A stretch of 44,429 nucleotides of DNA from an uncultured Lachnospiraceae bacterium (GTDB lineage Bacteria > Bacillota > Clostridia > Lachnospirales > Lachnospiraceae). This document shows, one piece after another, positions 8,693 to 17,168 of the stretch. Within the stretch, counting starts at the first letter, position 1; the number at the start of each line of letters is the position of its first letter. The position numbers were made by a program, and so were the translations under genes. Location: positions 1 through 44,429 of the forward strand of contig CAJTVD010000030.1 in NCBI GenBank assembly GCA_910579495.1. The letters run 5' to 3'. The notes beneath the pieces were generated by a model. That model was not told where the DNA came from. It saw only the letters and a list, made by a program, of their open reading frames with translations, and ran no database searches.

Positions 8693-9021
8693 TGTTTATA
8701 ACCTCCTACTTTCGTTTTGGGGGAGAGCTTTTGACTGGCAATAGCCTCCCATATAAGTATATTGTAACAATAGGGCCTAAAGAGCCGGTAAAAATCCCCT
8801 GCACTCCCTATATTACCTTAAAAATTGCTGCACATCGTCCCCTCTGTCAGACACTTCAACACGTTTATCCGATATCGTATATCACATCTGGCAATCCATA
8901 AGGTCTTATGAAATTTTCAAGGTATTATATGAAGGTCTTTGACCCCAATATTATGGTATTATTATCTCCATTATTTGTCAATAGGCAAATCATGCGGCGG
9001 CCAATGGCCCTTATCCTGATT
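8693..9021 (-). promoter_or_regulatory. Leader and promoter of the surface-protein gene
   Basis: No gene is seen in these 329 bases. On the minus strand TTGACA (8976-8981) and TACCAT (8953-8958) are spaced by 17 bases, a plausible sigma-A promoter giving a leader of about 250 bases before the TTG start. I looked for c-di-GMP and c-di-AMP riboswitch landmarks and found none. No clear terminator follows jetD, so read-through from the Wadjet operon is also possible. Confidence 0.45.
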
Positions 9022-10329
9022 TTAGGCTTTGATATCCTTTACCATCAAATCGATCAAATGCTCCTGATACCCAGCCCTTTTCTCAGCTTTCAAAAGCTCC
9101 CCCAGCTCCCTCAATTGGGCATTTACGATCTTGTCCAACTTTTTCAAACGTTTCTCTGTAAGCATCTCATCTGATATTGAACGGTAATAGTCCTCCCTTG
9201 TCATTCTCCAGGGCAGAATCTGCCCGGGGCCTCTTGCCAGCACTCTGTCCGCGATCTCAATCCCTTCCGGGTCAATATCGCCGCAGTAATATAGCCTGCA
9301 CCCTGATCTTAGCAGCAAATCCACCAGAAACAAAGAGGCTGTCCTTAATTGCCCGGAAGTGCACACGACCGAATATTCTTCCCCGCCCATCTCTTCGCAC
9401 ACCTGGGAAAAAACCATCTGGTTTTCGATGATATAGACCTTCTTCCTGTGGCTTTCTGCCCTTGTGAGCCTGCTCAGATTGGAGAGCGTCAGGACATATT
9501 TTTCGCCTTTTTCAATAAAACAGCGATAGGCGCCATGTTCTTTTTCTTTCTCATAAAAATGGATCCCATAGCATGTGGTGGAACTGGAGATATCATCAGG
9601 AGAGATCCCTGCCATATAATATAGCGCCAAAACATCTTCCTGTGCTTTCGGTTCCTCTGTCTTGTAGGTAAAGCTTAAGGCACTGACCAGCAAACGGCCT
9701 GCCGCTTCCTTCCTGTCAAAGTAATGGGGATTCTTTGTGATCTCCGCCCCCAGCACAGCCAGCCTGACATTTTCTTTTTCGCCCCCATCCCCCTGGGGCA
9801 GGTATGCCAATGCACTGCACACTTCCATAAGCACTTCTTTTATACCGTCACCGGATCTTTCCCTTTCCCTCATAATCATCTGATAGCCGTATTTATGCTG
9901 TCCCCATACTGCCTCCAGCCAAAGAGTCCCCTTGGCGCCCTCCCCAAACCGGCTTCCTGCCTCGCGCAGCAAAGCCTCCCAGAAGCGCTGGCCCAGCTCC
10001 GTCTTTTCTTCTCTCTTCTGGCTCCTTGACAGTATCTTTTCATTGAAATATTTTTCTACCAGGGCCTCCACTTTGACGTCACAGTACTTTGTCTCATTTA
10101 ATGCCGCCTGTAGCTGGGAAATAGAAAAGGTAAAATCGCCGGGCAATAAGCTTTTCCCAAAAACGGCACCAAGCCCACGGCATTCCGCCTCAGTGAGATC
10201 CCCCAGGAAGATCTTTCCGGAAAGCTTCCCGTATTTGATGTATTTCTTTTTCATCTCCATGAACATTCGGGAATATGCTTTATTCTTCCTGAAATAAAGG
10301 GCACATTCTTCTAACATCTTCTCTTCCAC
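9022..10329 (-). CDS. jetD: Wadjet type II nuclease subunit JetD (DUF2399, Toprim-like)
   Basis: Last gene of the Wadjet operon. JetD is the topoisomerase VI-like subunit that cleaves plasmid DNA once the JetABC SMC-like motor has extruded it. The C-terminal half shows the DUF2399/Toprim pattern: an acidic residue in YIIENQMVFS and the DxD motif in LYYCGDIDPEGIEIADRV, followed by LPWRMTREDYY. The length of about 435 residues fits the family. Start choice is uncertain: GTG at 10329 has GAGG nine bases upstream and lies just after the jetC stop, while a TTG at 10344 and an ATG at 10317 are in the same frame. It overlaps or abuts jetC and is translated from the same message. Confidence 0.88.
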   Translation of the reverse strand: MEEKMLEECALYFRKNKAYSRMFMEMKKKYIKYGKLSGKIFLGDLTEAECRGLGAVFGKSLLPGDFTFSISQLQAALNETKYCDVKVEALVEKYFNEKILSRSQKREEKTELGQRFWEALLREAGSRFGEGAKGTLWLEAVWGQHKYGYQMIMRERERSGDGIKEVLMEVCSALAYLPQGDGGEKENVRLAVLGAEITKNPHYFDRKEAAGRLLVSALSFTYKTEEPKAQEDVLALYYMAGISPDDISSSTTCYGIHFYEKEKEHGAYRCFIEKGEKYVLTLSNLSRLTRAESHRKKVYIIENQMVFSQVCEEMGGEEYSVVCTSGQLRTASLFLVDLLLRSGCRLYYCGDIDPEGIEIADRVLARGPGQILPWRMTREDYYRSISDEMLTEKRLKKLDKIVNAQLRELGELLKAEKRAGYQEHLIDLMVKDIKA

Positions 10330-10330
10330 T

Positions 10331-13300
10331 TTACTGTTCCTCAATGATCCTCTGTTTTCCGTTCCATAGATAATAGATCACCGTAACTACCTGTGAATTG
10401 GCCGGCCTGAGCAATTCTGCTATCCGCAGGAGGGGGACAGACTCATAGCATCCCCACAGTACCTGTGAATTCATGATATAGTCAAAATCAAATTTTTTTA
10501 CCAGGTCGAACATGCTGCTGATATTTTTGTCATCCACCCCTGCAAAAGCCTCGTCCAGTGCGATCACTCTGGGGAAATCATCGTATTCTGCCTTTTTATA
10601 TTGGGCGTTCACCGCGGCAAACAAAGGGACATACATGGCCATTGCCTTTTCCCCTCCGCTGAAGCGGTTAAAGGCACCGTTGGTCAGCTCTTTTTTATTC
10701 TCGTCATTCCGATAGTAAAACATCTTGAATTCAAACCATTTCCGATAGTCCAGCGCTTCTCTTACCAGGTCAGAATAACTTAAGATCTGGCCGTTTTCTT
10801 CCGCAGTCTGTTTAACCGTATAGATCTTATTTCTGAAGTGTGCGGAGATCCTTTCGATATCCTCCGCCGCCATCAATTCCCTGTCACGGTTTAGCAGCTT
10901 CTCCAGCTCTGCCGTATCCAGTTCCCCTTCCCCGTCTGCGGACTTCCCCCGCCAGTCCAGTGAAAAGGTCAGGGACATGGAAGTATCCATCTTGCGCATA
11001 AGGGAAGACATATCCTGGATCCACTTCCTGCTTTCAGCAATGCGGATGTTCAGCTTCCTGCTCAGTGTGTCCGACAAAATATTCTCAAACAGCTCCCTGT
11101 CCTTCTGGCGGATCAGCAGCTCGGTCTCATCGATCCTCTCTTTGATGACCTGGTAAAATTCTTCTAAATACAGTTTCCGCCCCTGCATATAGGAGACGAT
11201 CCGATACCGCCTGCGCAGCGCCATTGCCTCTGTCGTCCCCTCTGCGAAGCATTCCTCCATAAATGTCCCGTAGATCACCAGGTTTCCGATGTTCTCATGG
11301 AAAGTCTTGTCCAGCCTTGAGACGATCTCTGCCACTGACTTATTTCTGTCTGCTTCCCGGATCCCCTTCTTTGCCTGTTCTGCTGCTTCCGGTATTGTCT
11401 TATTTTCCTTGGCAAATACCAGCCCCAGGGATAGTTCCTCATCGAAATATTTCCTGAGCCGGGCCTCCTTCTCCATTTTCTCCCTCATTTTATGTTCCTG
11501 TGCCTCAATGTCCGGCTCCAGTCTTTTTATTGTGTTTTCCCATACAGCCTGTTTTCTGTCTAACTCCCGTTCTTCCGTGTCTTTTAAGAGCAGTTCGTCC
11601 CGGATCGCTATCAGGCGTTGTGCTTTCTCTTTATTTTCTGGTGCATTCAGGAATTCTTCCAGTTTTGCTATTTGCAGCTTCTGTTCCTTTATTTCCTGCC
11701 CTGCTTTCTTTTTATGGAGATCTTCTGTATCGATGGCCTCTTCTTCTTTCCCGATCAGCTGTTTTTGCATGGCTTCCCTGCCCTGCTCCGCCCCATAGCC
11801 CATTACAGCCATCTGCAAGGATTCCAGCTGGCTCTTATACTCCCCAAGCGCCCCCAGCACCTCCCCATAGCTCTCTATGTTTCTTTCGTAAGGCAGCTCC
11901 CGGCAGTTGGTGATGACCCGCTGGGCACACTGCTTTTTGCGGATCTCACAGTCTTCTTTTTCTTTCTGTTTCTTCCCCCATTCTTCGCTGCACTTTTCAA
12001 ACCTCCAGTTTAAGTCTTTCTTCATTGCAATTGCCTCGTCCAGTTCATCAAACCTGGGCGATCTGTGATACTCTTCCTGCAAAATCTCAAGGCGTTTCTC
12101 CCATCTGCCAATCTCCAGTTCCAATGCTTCCAGTTGCTGCTGCAGGAGCTGCCATTCTTCCCTTTTTTTCTGATTTGTTCTTTCTTCTTCTCCTTTCTTA
12201 TGGCTTCCCCAATGTAACAGGCTTCCTTTTCCGGTATGCTGTACCCTTCTAATGCGCCATGCCTGAAATAGCCGTTGGGCTTTAATACGATCTGGCAGCC
12301 GTCTTCCTCACCCATATGGGACAAGATCCGCTCCGTCATCTTCCGCAGTTCCACATCCCCGGCTACTGCTGCCAGTTTCCCATATGCCATTTTCCCGGAA
12401 TGTTCCAGGCAGAGTATCTTATCTGCCCCTTCCCCCAAGACCTCCATTGCCCGCCCATAGTCTTTCTCCGGCACCACCAGGGCATCCAGGATCCCCGCAT
12501 CTTCCAACTGACATTCCACCAGATCCCTGTTCTCCATGGAGGCCGACTGGGTAAAATCCACTGCTTCATAAAAAGGCAGGAAGGAAATATTGTTTTCTGC
12601 CAGCTTTTTCCTTGTGCTTTGGAGGATTTCTCTGCGCACAGGCGCTGTCTGTGTTGCTTTTTCCAATTCCTTTAGTTCTTCCAGGCAGGTTTTTACAGAT
12701 TCTGCCTGCTTGTCTTTTTGTATTTTTAAGCCAGAGAGCCCGCTCCCTAATTTTTGGTTCTTTCCCTCCCATATGTTCTCCAGAAGATCCCGTATATTCC
12801 CATGATCCGCCATTCCCTGGTATTTCTGTATGTATACCGCTATTTGTTCCAGTTCTTTTTTGGGCAGGTAAAATTCCTGATTGTGCTGCTCCAGGCTATA
12901 GTATGCCTCAATCAGATCGTCCCGTATGGCATCCTCCATCCTCTCCGCATCGTTCACCTGCCCCAACGCCCGGGCTTTTTCTTCTTCCAGCAGGCTGCAC
13001 TGTTCTGATAGCCCGTCCCATTGTATCTGTATCTCCCTAAACTTTTTCAGCTCCTCCCATGCCCTTTCCACGTTTTTATATAGTTCTTCCACCTGGCTTT
13101 TGATTTTCTTACATTCCCCATAGCCATCGGGGCTGTTGCACAAGCCCGGGATCTGCCCATGCCCGGAAAAGCAGATGGTCTCCTGTATTTCCTCCATATC
13201 ATCCACAAGCTGCCCTATCTCCCTCTGATAGGCGCTGATATTCTTCTGTATCTCACGTACTGCGGCATCATACTCCCGTATGGCGTTTTGGTGCCGCTCT

Positions 13301-14367
13301 ATGCTTTGGGTATACAGTGCCATTTCCTTTTCTGCACTTTCCCGGCGTTTCCGGCATTGCCTTAGTTTCTCATCCGCCTCCTCCAGATCCGTTGTCCCGA
13401 TAGCTTCCCTCTCCCGTTCCAACAGGCTTTTTTCTGCTTTCAGCTCCCCTGCCCTTTGGCAGGATCCCTCCAGTTTTTTCCTTGTCCCCTTCAGTTCGTC
13501 CTTCTCCGCTTCCAGCTTTCCCCTGGCTTCTTCAACCATTCCCTTTTCTTCCAGATATGCGGCAGCTTTCTGCCCCAGCATATACTGGTTATACTTTACA
13601 TACTCATCCCGTATACGCTGCAGATCTTTATAAGCTCTTTTTAGGCCATCCAGTTTATCCTGTATATCATCCATTTTCTCCATGGCATCCACCATAGCCC
13701 GCAGGTCTTCGTCGGACAAAGTCTGCAGGGAGTCGTTTAGTATCTCATATACTTTTTTGGGTGTAAATTCTTTGGAAAGCTTGGGTGCCCTGACCTTTAT
13801 GAGCAGCCGTATAAACTGCTCATACTGTTCCAGCCTTGGGAATCCAAATAGATGTTTATTTACAAGGCTCATATATTCTTTCTGGGCTTCTGTGTACAGA
13901 TTGTTTTCTCCCAGTTCTTTTTTCATCTCTTGTTTCGTATAAGCGATCTTTGCATTCCCTACTTGCCGGTACAGGTCAAAATCATATCCGATCCTCCTGC
14001 CATCTAACAGGACAAACCCCCAAAAGCCCATGGGTTTCCCCTTTTGGGCTTGTTGGCCGATCCCAATGGTCCGGTAGCGGTTCCCCTTTTGGAACTCTAA
14101 ATACAGATAGCCGGTGGCTTCCTCTTTCTCCCCATCGTTCAGAAAATAGTATTCCATTTTCCTGTCACTGGAGCCAAAGGGATCCAGCCGGCTGGGTGTC
14201 CTGTCGCCGTCCAGTATAAAGGGAATAAAACTTTGTGTGGTGATAGATTTTCCTGATCCGTTCTGCCCCCGCAGGAGCAGTTTGCCATCTGCAAAAGAAA
14301 ATACTTCCTCATCATACAGCCAGAAATTTACGAATCCTATGCGGTTCATATGCCAACGCTCACTCAT
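10331..14367 (-). pseudogene. jetC: Wadjet type II SMC-like ATPase JetC, interrupted by a -1 frameshift
   Basis: JetC is the SMC/MukB-like motor of Wadjet. The N-terminal frame (14367 down) has RIGFVNFWLYDEEVF, Walker A GQNGSGKS (residues 34-41) and LDPFGSSDRKMEYYF, all typical of the TIGR02680 family. Long coiled coils follow. The C-terminal frame (to 10331) has the ABC signature FSGGEKAMAMY and Walker B VIALDEAFAGVD. The two frames meet at an A7 run (12163-12169): the first codes through Arg733-Lys-Lys and then leaves frame, while the second, one base back, continues as KKREEWQLLQQQ. Joined, the protein would be about 1345 residues, the expected family size, so the gene was recently intact or is expressed by slippage. 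ATG 14367 overlaps the jetB stop (ATGA) and has AAAGGAGAAG upstream. Confidence 0.88.
12160..12171 (-). other. A7-G3 slippery run at the jetC frame junction
   Basis: On the minus strand the zero-frame codons are AGA AAA AAA GGG (12171 to 12160). This contains A AAA AAA in the phase required for -1 ribosomal slippage, and the -1 frame is exactly the one that continues JetC. One extra A would also restore the frame. An AAAGGAG lies about 20 bases upstream (12190-12196), somewhat farther than the usual 10-14 for a stimulatory site. No strong downstream structure was found by eye, only a 4-bp GCAG/CTGC stem. Confidence 0.7.
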
Positions 14368-15503
14368 CTGTTCTTCTCCTTTGCCTCAAACTCCGAGGGG
14401 TAGCTGCCGATGATCTTTCCTGCCGCCGGGTAAATAATGATCCCCCCATCACACTGGCCCAGCATCATCCAGGAGCCCATATAGGACATAACTGCTTTTA
14501 TTAGCTTTGGGCCATCCATCTCCCTGTATTCCTTGTTCCATGCCGTCCTGTACTTGTCACGGCAATGGTAAAGTTCTTCCTGGAACTCTTCTGTGGAGAC
14601 AACAATGCACCCGTCCTGCCGTTTCGCCCAGGTACCCTCCTGTGCTTTCTCCCTGATCCGCCCGCACAGGAGCAGGACCAGCTCCGGGAGCATGGCTTCC
14701 CTTGGATGTCTCTCCCCAAAGGATCCCTCTTCGTCCATCACCAGGAAAGCGGCATTTTTATGGATCTGGAGCTGCCCTCCCAAGTATTCACTGAAGTTTT
14801 TCTGTATCCACTGTCTCTGGTTTTTCAGGTAGATGCTATCCGGGTCATCGGCCCAGCGCCAGTAAAGGGCAGGCGCTGCGGCCATCTGCCTGTATACACG
14901 GTTGACCCTGTAATGCCCTCTGTCTGCCTGGCCCTCGGTATTTTGTTGTTTCTCAAAGTCTTCCCAGGACTGGAAATCAGCTATGCTATATGCGAAGTTC
15001 ACCGCCATGTACCGGGAAAGCCCTGTATTCTCATAGAGGATCTCCTGTTCTATGCTGCTGCCCACATTATTGCTGCTGCCTTCATATGCTTCTATCAGCC
15101 TCATGTCCTCACAGAATTGCAAAACTCTTACCAGGGACTTTCTCTGGGTAAAGGATATCCAATCCACATCCAGTACCCCTTTTAGCTGCAGTTCCAACAT
15201 ATCTACCAGTTCTGAGAGCAGGAACTGCTCCTGTTCTTCCTTATCTTCCAGGAATGCCAAAACAGCGCAAAACAGGCAGTAATCCCTGATCTCTGTAAAA
15301 TCTGTAATGCCCATATAGCTTTCCGCATGGGCAGGGATCTTTTCAGCCTTCAATATCTGTTCGTTATTGATCACCGTCCACCCTAACTGCTCCCGGAAGA
15401 ATCTCTGGCATTTGGGCATTTCCCTGCGTACCTTTGTATATAGTTCTTTGTCCTTCTTCTTATCAATCCAACATTTTTCTATTAACGCCCTTGCCGCGTC
15501 CAT
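14364..15503 (-). CDS. jetB: Wadjet type II subunit JetB (DUF2398, MukE-like)
   Basis: A 379-residue protein matching the TIGR02678/DUF2398 pattern: an N-terminal RALIEKCWIDKKKDKELYTKVRRE segment (shown in part), winged-helix-like middle parts, and QLQIHKNAAFLVMDEEGSFG near residue 240, typical of JetB. JetB plays the MukE role, bridging the kleisin JetA and the SMC JetC in the cytoplasmic complex. The ATG at 15503 follows GAGGGAAA. It starts 86 bases after the jetA stop, the largest gap inside the operon, and its TGA overlaps the jetC ATG by four bases, consistent with translational coupling. Confidence 0.87.
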   Translation of the reverse strand: MDAARALIEKCWIDKKKDKELYTKVRREMPKCQRFFREQLGWTVINNEQILKAEKIPAHAESYMGITDFTEIRDYCLFCAVLAFLEDKEEQEQFLLSELVDMLELQLKGVLDVDWISFTQRKSLVRVLQFCEDMRLIEAYEGSSNNVGSSIEQEILYENTGLSRYMAVNFAYSIADFQSWEDFEKQQNTEGQADRGHYRVNRVYRQMAAAPALYWRWADDPDSIYLKNQRQWIQKNFSEYLGGQLQIHKNAAFLVMDEEGSFGERHPREAMLPELVLLLCGRIREKAQEGTWAKRQDGCIVVSTEEFQEELYHCRDKYRTAWNKEYREMDGPKLIKAVMSYMGSWMMLGQCDGGIIIYPAAGKIIGSYPSEFEAKEKNR

Positions 15504-15589
15504 TTTCCCTCATTTCTGCGCTGCTTTTGTATTTTTGTACCGTCCATGGCCAAGTTTGTGATGCTGCGCAGGCACAAACCCGGTATTCC

Positions 15590-17062
15590 TCAATCGTTAA
15601 ACTGTAATATATATCTGGGCATCTCCAGTACCCCATCCTCGCATTTGAGCATGTGGCTTCCCTGCTGTCTTATTAGGCGGAATGCCTGTCCATACTCTGT
15701 CCGCCCGCTTTTGGAAGCCGTCAGGTTCGCCTGTGCGATCCAACGCAGGAGCGTCTCCCTTGTATCCACCGAGATGCAGTCTTCGATCCGGCTGATGTCC
15801 AGTTGGCCGTCCTTGATATATTTCGTGACCAGCTTTCTGTCTTCCTCCAATTTTTTGAGATATTGGTTTCGCTGTGCAAGTTTCTCCAATGCTTTACTTT
15901 CAAAACCTGACTTATGTATCCTGGGCTTGTATGTCCTGGTATGGGGCTTTAATTCATATTCCGATGGCTGTTCATCAAAAACGCCGCTGTTTATGCTGTC
16001 CGTGGTGCGGGGGCTGTTTACTTTAAAATGCCGCACATGCTGTATCCCGAATACATGTGCCGAAAGTTTATGCGCCTCTTCCACATTTTCGCACTTGATA
16101 AACATCTGGATGAATTTCTTGTAGTCTTCTTTGCGGCTGATCCCCCAGTTTTGCAGCTGTACGATCAAGGCCGCATTCTGTATGATCTTCCGGATGACTT
16201 CATCGGTAATGTCCAGCACTTTCTGGCTTTCGCTTGGGTGCTTGTCCGTGGGGATAAACCAGTCCCACAGGCTCTGCCACTTTCCGTAGATATTTTCCCT
16301 TATGGCGTTCTCCCTTAGCTCCTGAACCTCTGAATCCGGGTGTGGGATCGACAGTTCACTCTCAATGACCCGCTCCAATACTCCCTCTACCATCTGCCGG
16401 GGCAATTTCCTGATTGTATTTTCGATGCGTATGGATCTGTTCTGAAGCTGCTGCACAAACTCTTGCAGATAAGAAATAAATCTGTCTTTGTGTATGACAA
16501 ATTCAATAGATTTGAGAACTTTATCTGATTTGCCGGAATAGAATTCCCTCAAATAATCCTGGTAATTGCGGTTTAATCTTTTAAAATCTTCCTGTAAATT
16601 GCTCCACCATTCGTTCACCACTTTCAGTTCCTGTCGGCTCTTCTGCTCCATTTCATTCAAAGCACTTTCGATCCGTACAAAATAATTCATGGACAGATTA
16701 CCGCTGTCCATGAAAAGGTTTTCGAGCTTTACCGTCATTCTCTCTATTTCTACTGCATATTCTGACATGGTATAACGGTACTGTTTATTTTTATATTCCG
16801 CGATCGTGTAAACTCTTTTGGGATCCTGGATGGGGGTAAGGTTTTTCCATCCTACCAACGCCTCCAGATCTGTTTTCAGCTGCTCCATAGAATAGCCCGA
16901 AAACTCCGGGTACTCCCTGAGCAGTTCTAATACGTCTTCCTTATATAACTGAAAATGCATTTTTTCGTACTCTATAAAAAAGATCCGCATAATACGCCGG
17001 TATTGGGGCGCATTACCCGCAGACAAATATACGGTCTCCTGGATCGATTCCAAATATTTCAA
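15590..17062 (-). CDS. jetA: Wadjet type II kleisin JetA (DUF2397, MukF-like)
   Basis: First gene of the Wadjet operon, 490 residues, TIGR02677/DUF2397 type. It has an N-terminal winged-helix part (RIFFIEYEKMHFQLYKEDVL) with TAEYKNKQYRYTMSEYAVEI, a helical middle region, and a C-terminal kleisin-like end with TLLRWIAQANL. JetA links the two JetC heads. The start is TTG at 17062 preceded by GGGGGGAT, about six bases away. It has its own candidate promoter in the 106 bases after rdrB, with a palindrome in the promoter spacer. Its downstream 86-base gap to jetB has no ORF. Confidence 0.87.
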   Translation of the reverse strand: MKYLESIQETVYLSAGNAPQYRRIMRIFFIEYEKMHFQLYKEDVLELLREYPEFSGYSMEQLKTDLEALVGWKNLTPIQDPKRVYTIAEYKNKQYRYTMSEYAVEIERMTVKLENLFMDSGNLSMNYFVRIESALNEMEQKSRQELKVVNEWWSNLQEDFKRLNRNYQDYLREFYSGKSDKVLKSIEFVIHKDRFISYLQEFVQQLQNRSIRIENTIRKLPRQMVEGVLERVIESELSIPHPDSEVQELRENAIRENIYGKWQSLWDWFIPTDKHPSESQKVLDITDEVIRKIIQNAALIVQLQNWGISRKEDYKKFIQMFIKCENVEEAHKLSAHVFGIQHVRHFKVNSPRTTDSINSGVFDEQPSEYELKPHTRTYKPRIHKSGFESKALEKLAQRNQYLKKLEEDRKLVTKYIKDGQLDISRIEDCISVDTRETLLRWIAQANLTASKSGRTEYGQAFRLIRQQGSHMLKCEDGVLEMPRYILQFND

Positions 17063-17131
17063 TTTTATCCCCCCTGCTTTCCTGAGAATCCCTGCTTGCT
17101 TTACGCTTATGATACCACTTTTTATTATCTC

Positions 17132-17161
17132 TGTATAGTTGGGATGATAGTATCATACCAA
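17132..17161 (-). promoter_or_regulatory. Candidate Wadjet promoter with operator in the spacer
   Basis: On the minus strand TTGGTA (17156-17161) and TATACA (17132-17137) are separated by 18 bases. The spacer contains the palindrome ATGATA-c-TATCAT (plus-strand 17144-17156). A related 10-base motif, TATGATACCA, occurs at 17108-17117, directly repeated with one mismatch at 17151-17160 (TATCATACCA). This geometry suggests a repressor site. The A-rich run at 17160-17167 also lies at the end of rdrB. Confidence 0.5.
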
Positions 17162-17168
17162 AAAAAAT

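Noticed and set aside
8061..8744. Plus-strand frame of 227 codons rich in Gly, Val, Ser and Ala
   Set aside because: It is the reverse complement of the Pro/Thr/Glu repeat stalk of the surface protein; the repetitiveness explains its openness.
8693..9021. c-di-GMP or c-di-AMP riboswitch in the surface-protein leader
   Set aside because: The leader has a suitable length, but none of the conserved core segments of those riboswitches was found by eye.
12022..12124. Independent start for the C-terminal half of JetC (TTG at 12124)
   Set aside because: No ribosome site precedes it and the conserved coiled-coil continues seamlessly upstream in that frame to the A7 run, so it is part of one interrupted gene.
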